Shown: positions 40,525 to 49,735, numbered from the stretch's first letter. The stretch: DNA of 64,000 nt from Burkholderia thailandensis E264 (GCF_000012365.1 NC_007650.1:496001-560000); one strand, 5' to 3'. Notes: a model not told the origin generated them from the letters alone. A program made the numbers and translations.

Positions 40525-41135
40525 AAGTTTGCGCGTGTTTGCATGTTGCATGTGGGCGATGCGGCTTGCCGGAGCGGCGATGCGCCGTTCGCGCGAGCAC
40601 GCTTGGTTCGATTCGCGCGCGAGCGGCGAATGCGTCGAGCGGCCGGATGGAGGGAGGCCGCTGATTCGTCGATAGCGTCATTGCCGCCCGCGTCGAACGT
40701 GTGTCGCCTGCCGATTTTTGTTTGATGCATGCGACGCGAAACGGACCGGCGAAATCGAAATGGAATCCTGATCGATTTCCGTCGTTCGATGGGTGCGGTG
40801 AATTCCGAATAAATAAAAAAAGAGGCGATGAGTCGGCATGCGGCATCGTGAGAATCGGCGCGTGCTGTTTAACGAAACCGGATTCGCGTACGGCGCTTTG
40901 CCGAAGCGCGCCACATCGGCCGCCGCTTCTTTATCGGATTCTCAGTCTGCGGGATCGATTCCGCGATATGTCCTGACGACCCTCTTTAAAAAAGTTCGTT
41001 TGCCGCTAAACGTTTGCGCGGCGGCTGCCGCTATCCAGGAACGGCATGACGGCTCGTCGTTCAGGGCTGCAGACAAAAACCGCCGACGCGTTCCGGGGTT
41101 CGACGAGCGATCGGTTATACGGGTCAGGAGAGATG

Positions 41136-42824
41136 ATGGGATTCGCACACATGAAGATCGCCAACCGCCTCGGGATCGGCTTTGCGTTGGTCGCTTGTCT
41201 GCTTGCGGTGATGATCGCGTTCGCACTGGACAGAATGGCGAAGTTCGAAGGATGGATGGTCGAGATCACCGAGGTGAACAGCGTCGAGGCGAAGCTCGCC
41301 GCGAAGCTCGAGCTGAGCATTACCGAGCGCGCGCTTGCGTTGCGCAATCTGATCCTGCTCGATCAGCAGGACGAGATGCAGATCGAGTTGAATCGCATCG
41401 ATGCGCAAACGAAGCTCTACAAGGAATCGCGAGACCGGCTCGCGACGATGTTCGCGACGCTCGACGGCACGCACGAGGAGCGCACGCTGCTCGACCAGAT
41501 CGGTCTGCAGGGCGATGCCGCCGACGGCTTCATCGCGCGGGCGAGGGCGATGATTCTCGCGGGGCAGAAGGACGATGCGTACAAGCTGCTGCGCTTCGAG
41601 TTCCGTCCGGTGCAGGCGAGATGGTGGGCGCTCACGCGCGAGCTGAAGGCGCTCGAGGAAAAGCAGAACGAAGAGGCGACCGCGCACGCGAAGCAAGCCT
41701 ATGAGCGCAGCCGTACGTGGATGTTCGCGCTCGGCGCGCTCGCGCTCCTGTCGAGCGTCGTATCCGCGTGGCTCATCACGCGGGGCATCGTGCGGCAACT
41801 GGGCGGCGAGCCGTGCGACGCCGCGCACGCGGCGAACATGATCGCCGCGGGCGATCTGAGCGTCGCGATCGACGTGCGCTATGGCGACGACACGAGCCTC
41901 ATGCGCTCGATGAAATCGATGCGTGACAGTCTCGCTCAGATCGTGAGCCAGGTGCACGTGAGTGCCGATACGATCGCGACCGCGTCCGAGCAGATCGCGA
42001 CCGGCAATCTCGATCTGTCGGCGCGCACCGAGCAGCAGGCGGCGTCGCTCGAGGAAACCGCGGCGTCGATGGAGCAGTTGACCGCAACCGTCCAGCAGAA
42101 CACCGACAACTCGCGCCAGGCGGATACGCTGGCGGCGTCCGCGTCGCGGGTCGCGGAGAAGGGCGGCGCGGCGGTGACGCAGGTTGTCGATGCGATGGGC
42201 TCGATTCATGCGACAGCGCAGAAGATCGTCGAGATCATTGGCGTGATCGACGGCATCGCGTTTCAGACCAACATCCTCGCGCTGAATGCGGCCGTCGAGG
42301 CGGCCCGCGCGGGCGAGCAGGGCCGCGGCTTCGCGGTGGTCGCATCCGAGGTGCGCAGCCTGGCGCAGCGTTCGGCGACGGCCGCACGCGAAATCAAGGA
42401 ACTGATCGGAGGCTCTGTCGTGCAGGTCGAAGCGGGCGACCGTCTCGCGAAGGAGGCGGGGGCGACGATGCACGAAGTCGTCGAAAGCATCCGGCGCGTG
42501 ACGCTCATCATGGCCGAGATCACGCGCGCAAGCGAGCAGCAGACGGGCGGCATCGTCGAGATCGACCGCGCGATCACGCAAATGGATCAGGTCACGCAGC
42601 AGAACGCGTCGCTCGTCGAGGAAGCGGCGGCGGCGGCCGAATCGATGCGAGAGCAGTCCGCCGCGCTCGTGCGCGCGGTTCGCGTGTTCAAGCTGGACGC
42701 GTACCCGGCCGCGGCGTCGGGCCATGCCGCATCGGCCGCGCGGCACGCGCGCGCGGTGGGCTTCGACGCCTCGGCGGGCGCGGCCGCGCAGGCCGCGCCC
42801 AGGCTCGCTCGCGCCGTTTCCTGA
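41136..42824 (+). CDS. Methyl-accepting chemotaxis protein
   Basis: 562-residue transducer. The first transmembrane helix (~10-31) and a periplasmic four-helix-bundle sensor of ~165 residues precede the second helix (~197-216, [20 protein letters not shown]). HAMP and the methyl-accepting signalling domain follow, with the invariant hairpin tip [20 protein letters not shown] sequence ([20 protein letters not shown]) and [18 protein letters not shown]. The AGGAG at 41126 best suits ATG 41136; ATG 41133 and 41151 are alternatives. No CheB/CheR pentapeptide tail is visible. Ligand unknown. Confidence 0.93.
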   Translation: MGFAHMKIANRLGIGFALVACLLAVMIAFALDRMAKFEGWMVEITEVNSVEAKLAAKLELSITERALALRNLILLDQQDEMQIELNRIDAQTKLYKESRDRLATMFATLDGTHEERTLLDQIGLQGDAADGFIARARAMILAGQKDDAYKLLRFEFRPVQARWWALTRELKALEEKQNEEATAHAKQAYERSRTWMFALGALALLSSVVSAWLITRGIVRQLGGEPCDAAHAANMIAAGDLSVAIDVRYGDDTSLMRSMKSMRDSLAQIVSQVHVSADTIATASEQIATGNLDLSARTEQQAASLEETAASMEQLTATVQQNTDNSRQADTLAASASRVAEKGGAAVTQVVDAMGSIHATAQKIVEIIGVIDGIAFQTNILALNAAVEAARAGEQGRGFAVVASEVRSLAQRSATAAREIKELIGGSVVQVEAGDRLAKEAGATMHEVVESIRRVTLIMAEITRASEQQTGGIVEIDRAITQMDQVTQQNASLVEEAAAAAESMREQSAALVRAVRVFKLDAYPAAASGHAASAARHARAVGFDASAGAAAQAAPRLARAVS

Positions 42825-42931
42825 GCGCATTCCGAGGTTCGCCGCGCAATCGTTTGGCGATCGTTTGCCATCCGTTTGCCGCGGCGGTGCTCTTCGGCCA
42901 CCTCGGCCGATTATCGAAAGGAATCCAGATC

Positions 42932-43636
42932 ATGTCAGCTTCATCGCCTCCGCGCGTGCGCTTGGGCGCGCATTCGTGCGACGCCGCGCCCGCGCGCGAC
43001 GCGCGTTCGGCGCCGCGCCGCGCCGGGCCCGCGCCGGAGAACCTTTTCTGGCACGCCGGCCGTGTCGCCGCCGATGCGCGCGCGACCCAGTTCGGCCGCC
43101 GGCCGCTCACGCTGTGGCTCACCGGCCTGAGCGGCGCGGGCAAGTCGACGCTCGCGGGCGAGCTGGAGCGGCTGCTGCTGCGCGATCGATGGCCGTGCGC
43201 AGTGCTCGACGGCGACAACCTGCGCCACCGGCTGAACCGCGATCTCGGCTTCGGCGAGCAGGACCGTCAGGAGAACGTCCGGCGCGTCGCCGAAGTCGCG
43301 CGGCTGATGAACGGCGTCGGACTTGTTGTCATCGCGTCGCTGATCTCGCCGTTTCGCGACGATCGCGCGATGGCGCGCGAGATCGTCGGGCGCGAGCGGT
43401 TCAGCGAGGTTTACGTGAGCACGCCGCTCGACGAATGCGAGCGGCGTGATCCGAAGGGGCTGTATCGCAAGGCGCGCGGCGGCCTGCTGCCGAATTTCAC
43501 CGGCGTGTGCGCGCCGTACGAGCCGCCCGTCGAAGCCGATCTCGTGCTCGACACCGCGCGGTTGTCGCTCGACGACGCGGCGGCGATGCTGCGCGCGCAT
43601 CTGATCGCGCGCTGCGCAGGCAGCGATGTCGATTGA
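42932..43636 (+). CDS. cysC: Adenylyl-sulfate (APS) kinase
   Basis: 234-residue kinase converting adenosine 5'-phosphosulfate and ATP to PAPS, the activated sulfate donor. The P-loop is GLSGAGKST (65-73); then LDGDNLRHRLNRDLGF, RRVAEVARLMNGVGLVVIAS, SPFRDDR and DPKGLYRKARGG follow in family order. The N-terminal ~38 residues are polar and extra. No cysD/cysN is adjacent, so APS must come from elsewhere. The pairing with the sulfotransferase at 43936 implies dedicated PAPS supply for sulfating a metabolite or surface molecule. Confidence 0.95.
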   Translation: MSASSPPRVRLGAHSCDAAPARDARSAPRRAGPAPENLFWHAGRVAADARATQFGRRPLTLWLTGLSGAGKSTLAGELERLLLRDRWPCAVLDGDNLRHRLNRDLGFGEQDRQENVRRVAEVARLMNGVGLVVIASLISPFRDDRAMAREIVGRERFSEVYVSTPLDECERRDPKGLYRKARGGLLPNFTGVCAPYEPPVEADLVLDTARLSLDDAAAMLRAHLIARCAGSDVD

Positions 43637-43922
43637 ACGCCCGATCGATTGGTTCAAACGGATGCGGTGTTTCGTGTGCGACCGGCACTTCAATCAACGA
43701 TGCGACCGGCATCTGCTCGCCGTGCTCGCGCGATTCGCCGGCGCACACGAGCGATGCGCGTGCGGCACGCAGGCTCGCGACGGCACCTGCGAGACGAACG
43801 GCGACGGCGGCGAGCCGCGCGGCGGCGACGTTCCGCGCGCGTGCGCGGACGCCCACCCGATTCGCTTCGACGAGCGGCCCGCCGCGCGCGCTTCGTCGCC
43901 CGACACACGGCAGGATTTCTGA
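43626..43922 (+). CDS. Small Cys-rich hypothetical protein (98 aa)
   Basis: Tentative gene. It starts at an ATG overlapping the last 11 bases of cysC and stops 13 bases before the sulfotransferase start, fitting an operon gap otherwise empty. Third codon positions are mostly G/C. The sequence MSIERPIDWFKRMRCFVCDR has a C-x2-C, then further Cys/His (RCDRH, HERCACG), a pattern that could bind a metal; the C-terminal half is polar and low complexity. No family recognised. Confidence 0.45.
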   Translation: MSIERPIDWFKRMRCFVCDRHFNQRCDRHLLAVLARFAGAHERCACGTQARDGTCETNGDGGEPRGGDVPRACADAHPIRFDERPAARASSPDTRQDF

Positions 43923-43935
43923 AGGAGTGCATCGC

Positions 43936-45078
43936 ATGACGCATGCAGCAACCAGCGGCGCGACCGCCGCCGCCCGTCCCCGTCCCGTGCTGATGATTCC
44001 GCTGAGGCGCTGCGGCAGTCACGCGCTGCGGCTGCGGCTGAATCTCAATTCGCAGTTCTATTCGCCGTATCCGCTGCATGTCGTCGACTTCATGCCGCTG
44101 TTGCCGCTGTACGGCGATCTCGCCGACGACCGCGCGTACTTCCGGCTCGTCGCCGACGTCGTCGGCCTGCAGGCGGCGAGCATGGTCAAGTGGCCCGGCG
44201 TAGCGTTCGATCCGGTCGAGATTTTCGACGCGGTCCGGCACGCGCCGCGCAGCGTTCACCGCATCGTCTGGGAGCTGCTGTTGCGCGCGGGCGAGCACGA
44301 GGGCGCGCGCGTCGTGATGGACAAGTCGCTCGACAGCGTGCACTACGCCGACGAACTGATGGCATTGTTTCCGGACATGCTGTTTCTGAACGTCGTGCGC
44401 GATCCGCGCGCGCAGGTTGCGTCGATGAACCGCGCGATCATTCATGATTTCGACACGCTGCTCAACGCGCGCACGTGGGTCGCCGCGCATCGCGCGGCCG
44501 ACGCCGTGATCGCGCGCCATCCGCAGCGCGTGCTGACGATCCGCTATGAAGACTTCCTGTCGGATCAGGCGGGCACGCTGCAGCGCATATGCGCATTCTT
44601 CGGCATCGATTTCCTGCCGAGGATGCTCGACGTCGCGAATTCGCACGAGGCGCTGCGCATCTCGCGCATGTCCGCGTTGTGGGCGTCGAACTGTTTCGCG
44701 CCGATCGCGGCGAACGCGGACAAGTTCAAGCAGCAACTGTCGATCGCCGAAATCGCGACGATCGAAACGCTCACGCATGAATACATGCAACGCTACGGCT
44801 ATCAGCGGATGACCGACGCGAGCGCGCCGCCCGATGCATTCGCGGCCGCCGCCGCGCGCCGCCGCTCCGATGCGCGGCGGCGGCACGCGTGGCGCGAGCT
44901 CGAGCAATCGAATTTTCGCGATTTCGTGCTGCGCCGGCATCGCGCCGATTATCTGGAGGCGGTGCGCGCCCGATTGCAGCGGCACGCGGGCACGCACCTG
45001 GATTCGGACGGCAATTCGCACGCCGGCGCACCCGGGCGGCTCGATACGCTGACCGCGGCATTCGACGTAACCGACTGA
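43936..45078 (+). CDS. Sulfotransferase family protein
   Basis: 380 residues. The 5'-phosphosulfate loop is at residues 20-30 (MIPLRRCGSHALRLRLN), with RCGS in place of the commoner R-S-G-T. The 3'-phosphate motif is LNVVRDPRAQVASMNRA. MVKWPGVAF and IRYEDFLSD also match the Sulfotransfer_3 pattern. It transfers sulfate from PAPS to an unknown acceptor and is presumably supplied by cysC encoded upstream. The C-terminal ~110 residues are Arg/Ala-rich helices beyond the core. GAAGGAG precedes ATG 43936. Confidence 0.85.
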   Translation: MTHAATSGATAAARPRPVLMIPLRRCGSHALRLRLNLNSQFYSPYPLHVVDFMPLLPLYGDLADDRAYFRLVADVVGLQAASMVKWPGVAFDPVEIFDAVRHAPRSVHRIVWELLLRAGEHEGARVVMDKSLDSVHYADELMALFPDMLFLNVVRDPRAQVASMNRAIIHDFDTLLNARTWVAAHRAADAVIARHPQRVLTIRYEDFLSDQAGTLQRICAFFGIDFLPRMLDVANSHEALRISRMSALWASNCFAPIAANADKFKQQLSIAEIATIETLTHEYMQRYGYQRMTDASAPPDAFAAAAARRRSDARRRHAWRELEQSNFRDFVLRRHRADYLEAVRARLQRHAGTHLDSDGNSHAGAPGRLDTLTAAFDVTD

Positions 45079-45259
45079 CGAATGCCGCCGCGGCCGGCCG
45101 CGCCACGCACGGCGGTTCGCCGCGCGGGCGCAGACGCCGACGCGGATGCGGAATGCGGCCCGGTGCGATCGCGCGCCGTTTCGCCGGCGCGGCGCCCCGC
45201 GCACCGGCGATCGACCGCCGATCCTCCGCACATTCGGCCCGCGAAGCGCCGGTCCGCAC

Positions 45260-45273
45260 TTGACGTGCATCAG
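45260..45273 (+). promoter_or_regulatory. FNR/Anr-like box upstream of the second BON gene
   Basis: TTGAC-GTGC-ATCAG, one mismatch. TATGCA (45291-45296) lies 27 bp from the centre, off the usual 31, so promoter geometry is less certain than elsewhere. The gene start is 75 bp downstream. Confidence 0.55.
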
Positions 45274-45347
45274 GAAATCCGCGGCTCGCGTATGCAAAGC
45301 TGTTCTGAAGCGGCGAATGCGCGCCGTGTTTTCAGGTGGAGCGAGCG

Positions 45348-45998
45348 ATGAAAACGGACAGGCAAATCAAGCAGGAAGTCGTGGATGAGCTGACGGGCGA
45401 TCCGATGATCGACGTCGCGCATTTCGACGTCGACGTCGCCGGGCACATCGTCACGCTGACGGGCCATCCGTCGAGCTATGCGGAAAAGCTCGCGGCCGAG
45501 AAGGCGGCGAACCGGGTCGCGGGCGTGCGGGCGGTGGTCGTCGACGTGCAGGTGCGGTTGCCGAGCGACGACGTGCGCACCGACGAGACGATCGCCGACG
45601 CCGTGCGGTCGATCCTGCACTGGACCGTCGGGTTGCACGACGCGGCCGTGCACGTCCAGGTCGAATCGGGCTGGGTGACGTTGTCGGGCAAGGTCGACTG
45701 GTCGTACCAGAGCCATGTCGCGGTGCGCGCGATTTCACAGATGCGCGGCGTGACGGGCGTGACGAACCAGATCGAGGTGCTCGGCGACGTGAGCGCCGAC
45801 GAGATCGCGGGCGGCATCCGGCGCGCGATGCAACGCCACGCGGAGCGCGAGGCGAATCATATCGAGGTGACGGTCAAGGACGGCACCGTCACGCTGTCGG
45901 GCAAGGTCGGCTCGTACGCGGAACGCGCGGTCGCGCGCGGCGCGGCGTGGTCGGCGCGCGGCGTGCGGGCGGTGGTCGACGATCTGGTCGTCGAGTGA
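45348..45998 (+). CDS. Triple-BON-domain protein (OsmY-like, second copy)
   Basis: 216 residues with three BON domains (about 1-70, 75-145, 147-216), each with the core pattern seen in IVTLTGHPSSYAEK, WVTLSGKVDWSYQ and TVTLSGKVGSYAER. It is similar in length and order to the protein at 3102-3749, and is a paralogue or dispersed duplicate. No signal peptide. Predicted FNR control matches the first copy. ATG 45348 is taken; an in-frame GTG at 45336 is possible. Confidence 0.88.
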   Translation: MKTDRQIKQEVVDELTGDPMIDVAHFDVDVAGHIVTLTGHPSSYAEKLAAEKAANRVAGVRAVVVDVQVRLPSDDVRTDETIADAVRSILHWTVGLHDAAVHVQVESGWVTLSGKVDWSYQSHVAVRAISQMRGVTGVTNQIEVLGDVSADEIAGGIRRAMQRHAEREANHIEVTVKDGTVTLSGKVGSYAERAVARGAAWSARGVRAVVDDLVVE

Positions 45999-46414
45999 CG
46001 GCTGGCGGATATCGGCGGCGCGCCGAGCGCGACCGTCGAGCGCGATGCGTGCGCGGCGTCCGAGGCGGCGCGCGACGCCGCGCATCGACACGAATGTGAC
46101 GAGCGAGGGCCGAATCCGCGGCCGCCGCATGATGCGCGACGCGCGGTTTCGAGGCGATCGTGCGGGAAGAAAAGCTCGCGAGCCGTCGAGAGGAGAAGGT
46201 GTTGCGTGGCTCGCGAGGCGAAAACGGGGATGAAAACGAGCGCGCGGGCGGTGGCGCGAAGCGTGGGCGCGGCCGATCCGGCTAACGGCAGCCGGACGCG
46301 TAACGGCGCGACGTGGAATTGGTGCGGCGGCTGCGCGCGCGGGCGGCGACGGCGCGCGGCACGCGCGTGCCGTGGCTCCGCGAGCAGCGGGCCGAGGTTT
46401 CGCAGGCGAGCATG
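45999..46414. other. Gene-free stretch between converging genes
   Basis: About 415 bp between the second BON gene and the 92-residue gene, which converge. Only shadow frames are present. No operator, and no hairpin with a T tract, was identified. Confidence 0.4.
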
Positions 46415-46693
46415 TCAGTGGTCTCCGTCAAGCAGCGATTGTTCGAGCGCGGTCACGAAGCGCATCAGCGACGCGACGGAACCGGCGACGCTCTGGTAGC
46501 GTTCGCGGCCGATCTGGCCGTCCAGCGTGACGAGCATGCCGGCTTCGCGCGCGAGCTCGAGGAGCGCATCGGTCCGATCGGCGCGCACCGCCGGCCGCGT
46601 CCGCGCGGGGCGATCCGCTTCGGCGGCGGGTGCCGTTTCGGCGCGGCCATAAGCGAGGCAGCCCGATTCGGTATAGACGTCTTGGTATGACAT
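46415..46693 (-). CDS. Hypothetical protein (92 aa)
   Basis: Not recognised. It begins MSYQDVYTESGCLAYGRAE, is Ala/Arg-rich in the middle, and ends in a probable amphipathic helix pair (TDALLELAREAGMLVTLDG and SVASLMRFVTALEQSLLDG). It has a very good ribosome site (AGGAGG) before ATG 46693. It stands alone between a converging BON gene and the LOG-family gene, in the FNR-regulated neighbourhood. An inverted repeat (46811-46846) lies about 120 bp upstream and may control it. Confidence 0.65.
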   Translation of the reverse strand: MSYQDVYTESGCLAYGRAETAPAAEADRPARTRPAVRADRTDALLELAREAGMLVTLDGQIGRERYQSVAGSVASLMRFVTALEQSLLDGDH

Positions 46694-46810
46694 GGCGGCC
46701 TCCTGATTCCCTTGGCGCGAGCCTCGTTGCGTTCGTCGCGAAATGCGTGTCTGCAATGACAGTATCGGGCGGCGCGAGATCGGTTCCAAGCAGCGCACAC
46801 CGAGCTTGCC

Positions 46811-46846
46811 GTAGGAAATGCGCCGGGCCTATCGGCGTTTTCCTAC
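46811..46846. promoter_or_regulatory. Inverted repeat GTAGGAAA / TTTCCTAC
   Basis: Perfect 8-bp arms (46811-46818 and 46839-46846) separated by 20 bp; the right half extends to TTTCCTACAGC (46839-46849), an 11-mer also present at 52468-52478. Candidate binding site for a two-component (FixJ/NarL-like) regulator, by resemblance only. Confidence 0.45.
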
Positions 46847-46973
46847 AGCACGGATGCCCGGGCTCGCCGGTGTGGGAAAGCGCCTTACGGGAGAACCCGG
46901 AAGACCGCGGCGGCACGGGCGCGGGCGGGACGCGGGCGACCGGCGCGGCGGGGCCGTGCCGGATTATGGGAGT

Positions 46974-47930
46974 TTATGCGGGGCTATGCGGGCCGCCGAT
47001 CGCGGCCCAGATCTCGTCGGCGGTTTCGCAGAACCGGAACAGCTCCATGTCGTGCGGATCGATCATCCCTTCGTCGACGAAAAAACCGAAATCGACCGCC
47101 GAGCGCCAGAACGCGCGGCCGACCAGCACGACCGGCAGCGGTGCGATCTTGCGGGTTTGCAACAGCGTGAGCACTTCGAACAGTTCGTCGCAGGTGCCGT
47201 AGCCGCCCGGGAAGAACACGGCGGCCTTCGCGCGCTCGAGCAGATGCAGCTTGCGGATCGCGAAGTAGTGGAAGCGAAAGCACAGCTCGGGCGTCACGTA
47301 CGGATTCGGATATTGCTCGCGCGGCAGCGTGATGTTGAGCCCGATGTTCGGCGCGCCTGCGTCGTGCGCGCCGCGATTGGCCGCCTCCATGATGCCCGGG
47401 CCGCCGCCCGTGATGATCGTGAGGCGCCGCGGATGCGGCGAGCGGCCGGTCTCGCCGACGAGCCGGCCGAGATCGCGCGCGACGCCATAGTAGTGGCTGC
47501 GCTCGAGCAGCCGCACCGCGATGCTGACCGCATGGCGGCGCTCGGGATCGTTCGGGCGCTCGGCGAGCCTGCGCTGCGCGTCGGCGAGCCTCGTGCGCGC
47601 GATGGCGGGCGCCGAGATCCGCGTGCTGCCGTAGACGACGACCGTATCGCAGATGCCGAAGCGCTGCAGCGTTTCCTCGGTCTTCCAGTAGTCGAGCTGC
47701 AGGCGCACGCCGCACATTTCGGGGCGCTGCAGGAACGCGAGATCCTCGTCGGCCTGCCGGTACGTCGGGCTCGATACGAGCCGCTCGACGGTGGCCGGCA
47801 GCGGCGCGCGGCGCTTCGGCGCGATGCGCGCGCGACGGGGCGTCGCGCGCTTTCCGGCGGCAGGCGCGCCGGCGGGGGCGGCGGCGGACGCGCGGCGGCG
47901 CTTGACGCGTGGCGGGGGCGGGTGGTTCAT
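46974..47930 (-). CDS. LOG-family (lysine-decarboxylase-like) nucleotide-processing protein
   Basis: 318 residues. A basic, Ala/Pro-rich N-terminal ~45 residues precede a Rossmann-like LOG domain with TIITGGGPGIMEAANRGA and the signature AVFFPGGYGTCDELFEVLT (PGGxGTxxE). LOG proteins are 5'-monophosphate phosphoribohydrolases, releasing bases (including cytokinins) from nucleoside monophosphates; PpnN-type members tune nucleotide pools in stress. The PGG-GT-E motif is intact, so activity is likely; the substrate is uncertain. A perfect FNR-type box lies 64 bp upstream of ATG 47930. Confidence 0.85.
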   Translation of the reverse strand: MNHPPPPRVKRRRASAAAPAGAPAAGKRATPRRARIAPKRRAPLPATVERLVSSPTYRQADEDLAFLQRPEMCGVRLQLDYWKTEETLQRFGICDTVVVYGSTRISAPAIARTRLADAQRRLAERPNDPERRHAVSIAVRLLERSHYYGVARDLGRLVGETGRSPHPRRLTIITGGGPGIMEAANRGAHDAGAPNIGLNITLPREQYPNPYVTPELCFRFHYFAIRKLHLLERAKAAVFFPGGYGTCDELFEVLTLLQTRKIAPLPVVLVGRAFWRSAVDFGFFVDEGMIDPHDMELFRFCETADEIWAAIGGPHSPA

Positions 47931-47993
47931 CGCGCTGTCCGGGTACGGAAGGTCGGGGCGACAACCACGTTAAGCCGGATCGTTGCGCGCCGC

Positions 47994-48007
47994 TTGATCG
48001 CGGTCAA
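47994..48007 (-). promoter_or_regulatory. FNR/Anr-type box of the LOG-family gene
   Basis: TTGAT-CGCG-GTCAA, or TTGAC-CGCG-ATCAA on the minus strand: perfect consensus. TTAACG (47973-47968, minus strand) is 30 bp from the centre. Confidence 0.8.
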
Positions 48008-48116
48008 TGTCGGCCGACAAAGGCAGTGTAACGATGCGCGGCTGTCCGGCGCCGCGCGCGATGGCGGCGCTTGCCGGCATCGCGGGTGAGCCGCGCGCCC
48101 GGTATCGGGCTCACGC

Positions 48117-48130
48117 TTGACGCATGTCAA
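48117..48130 (+). promoter_or_regulatory. FNR/Anr-type box of the hibernation-factor gene
   Basis: Perfect palindrome TTGAC-GCAT-GTCAA, identical to the adhP box. GATGCT (48155-48160) is 34 bp from the centre. Lies 118 bp upstream of the start codon. Confidence 0.8.
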
Positions 48131-48247
48131 GCGACATCCTTCGAAGAACCGGAAGATGCTAATCAGGCGCCCCGAAGATGGACGCAACGCTTTTCGCTCC
48201 GGCAGGTCATCCCGCTTTGCCGCATGAGCGCCAGGGGAGAAAGGACA

Positions 48248-48547
48248 ATGGGAATTGGAATGCAGATCGCCTATTTCGGCTTCGCCGGATCGGCGCAGCT
48301 CGAAGCCGAGGCGAGCATCCAATTGATCCGTCTGGAGAGATTCAGCGCGCGCCTCGCGGGCTGCCACCTCGCGATCGAGGTGCTTGGCGCCGGCACCGCG
48401 AACGCGATGTATGACGTCCGTCTCGATCTGATCACGCGCGACTACGAATTGAAGCCGATTCCGCACATGACCGGCGCCGATCCTCTCGACGCGATCCGGC
48501 GCGCCTTCGACGCGGCGGAGCGAGAGCTCGCCGCGGCGTTCGCGTGA
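48248..48547 (+). CDS. HPF/RaiA-family ribosome hibernation factor
   Basis: 99-residue protein starting MGIGMQIAYFGFAGSAQLEA. The beta-alpha-beta-beta-beta-alpha RaiA fold is suggested by IQLIRLERFSARLAGCHLAI, YDVRLDLITRDYELKPI and the terminal helix DPLDAIRRAFDAAERELAAA. This short form lacks the C-terminal dimerisation domain. Such proteins occupy the mRNA/tRNA channel and park ribosomes during energy shortage. GGAGAAAGGACA precedes ATG 48248. Its FNR-type box makes it an oxygen-linked dormancy gene. Confidence 0.82.
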   Translation: MGIGMQIAYFGFAGSAQLEAEASIQLIRLERFSARLAGCHLAIEVLGAGTANAMYDVRLDLITRDYELKPIPHMTGADPLDAIRRAFDAAERELAAAFA

Positions 48548-48919
48548 CGGCCTGACGGGCAGGCGGGCGGCGGCCGCACGGCGAGGCAAGCGGCGTGAAT
48601 CCGATCGCGGATCGTACCCGGCGGTCGATCCGGCGATCCGGCGAATTTCCGAAGCGAAACGCCGAAGCGAAACGCCGAAACGAAAGGATTGCCGGCCGCG
48701 ATCTCGATTCGATGAATCGACGAGCCTGCGCACTCGCGCGCCGCCGAATCGGCGAGCGGGCGGGCGAGCCCGTCCTAACGCATCCGCCAACCGAGGAGCC
48801 GAGCCGGTCTTTTGAGCCGCCCTGTTTCGCCGAACGCCCGATATGCTTCGCGCGCGCCGGGCATGCGCGCCTCGACGCATGTCGAACGCGCTTCGCGCCG
48901 GCGGCGCGGCGCCGTCCGC
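48548..48919. other. Gene-free stretch with short tandem repeat
   Basis: About 370 bp between converging genes. It contains three tandem 13-bp units CCGAAGCGAAACG (48649-48661, 48662-48674, and a diverged copy to 48687). No coding frame accepted. Confidence 0.5.
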
Positions 48920-49294
48920 TCAGGACGTCTCGCGCCCCGTGAACAGCTCGTGTTCGGCGGGCGCGACGGTTTCGTCGACGCACTGAACGTGCCACTCGCC
49001 GACGACAGGCGCGCGATGCGCGTGCGGATACCAGCGCGCCGCGCCCGTCTCGCCCTCGAACGGGCCCTGCTTCGCGCCGAGGTCGAGCCCTTCGAGCACG
49101 CACAGCGAATGCGCGTCGTCGGCGCCTGTCACGCGCGTCGCGCCGTCGCGGCACACGACGTTGCCCCACTCGGGCAGGTCGACGCCCGCGTGGCCTTCGC
49201 GCGACCACCTGCGTTCCACCGTGTCGATCCACAGGATCGCGTAGGCGGCCGGATTGGTGGACGCGAACGTGTCGAGATGAACGGTGATGCGCAC
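48920..49294 (-). CDS. Hypothetical protein (124 aa)
   Basis: Not recognised. It starts at GTG 49294 with AAGGAG eight bases upstream. The sequence MRITVHLDTFASTNPAAYAI then shows WIDTVERRWSREGHAGVDLP, VVCRDGATRVTGADDAHSLC and a C-terminal WHVQCVDETVAPAEHELFTG; beta-rich and acidic. It lies 35 bp after the cytochrome c gene in the same orientation, so probably belongs to the same FNR-driven transcript. Confidence 0.65.
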   Translation of the reverse strand: MRITVHLDTFASTNPAAYAILWIDTVERRWSREGHAGVDLPEWGNVVCRDGATRVTGADDAHSLCVLEGLDLGAKQGPFEGETGAARWYPHAHRAPVVGEWHVQCVDETVAPAEHELFTGRETS

Positions 49295-49329
49295 GGTTCG
49301 CTCCTTGTCGAACGCGCGGCGGCGCCGCG

Positions 49330-49677
49330 CTACTGGCTCATGACCCATTGAATCAACGTATGCGCGTCCTCCTTCGACAGCGGGCCGCCGCGCTCGGCGG
49401 CGGTCGGCATCGGCGCATCGCCCCAGTGCGCGCGCCCGCCGCGACGCAGCTTCTGCTCGAGCATCGCGGCGGCGTTCGGCACGTCGCGATAGCGCTGCGC
49501 GATCTGATGAAAGGACGGCGCGAGAAACGGCATGTTCGGCGCGTGGCAGAACATGCAATGCTGCTGGTCGACGAGCGCGGTCGGCTCGCGCACCTGCGCG
49601 TCGGCGCGGGTCGCCGCGCCGATGCAGATCGCGCCCAGCGCGCACGCCAGCGCAATATTCGGCAGTCTGTTCGTCAT
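49330..49677 (-). CDS. Small c-type cytochrome (periplasmic)
   Basis: 115 residues with a Sec signal peptide (MTNRLPNIALACALGAICIG, cleavage near ADA-Q28). It has one haem-binding C-x2-C-H (CMFCH, residues 41-45) and a plausible distal Met in GDAPMPT. Resembles class I cytochromes that relay electrons to terminal oxidases or nitrogen-oxide reductases. GAGGTGC lies upstream of ATG 49677. A perfect FNR-type box 59 bp upstream indicates induction at low oxygen. Confidence 0.88.
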   Translation of the reverse strand: MTNRLPNIALACALGAICIGAATRADAQVREPTALVDQQHCMFCHAPNMPFLAPSFHQIAQRYRDVPNAAAMLEQKLRRGGRAHWGDAPMPTAAERGGPLSKEDAHTLIQWVMSQ

Positions 49678-49735
49678 GGCGCGCACCTCGGTCTGAAGAG
49701 CCGATTCCAGTCTAAGCGGCGGCGCGGAGCGGCCG

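Larger units (their letters stand above)
40197..41135. other. Long AT-richer intergenic region with two FNR-type boxes
   Basis: About 940 bp between the divergent deacetylase and chemoreceptor genes. Composition falls well below the window average from 40700 to 41050. Two FNR-type boxes are present (40426-40439 and 40511-40524), only one with a good gene assignment. Short open frames exist, but none has a convincing ribosome site and codon use. An untranslated RNA is possible. Confidence 0.5.

Noticed and set aside
40991..41013. Sigma-28-like promoter (TAAA ... GCCGCTAA) upstream of the chemoreceptor
   Set aside because: The spacing between elements is 11 rather than about 15 bases, and the -10 has a mismatch.
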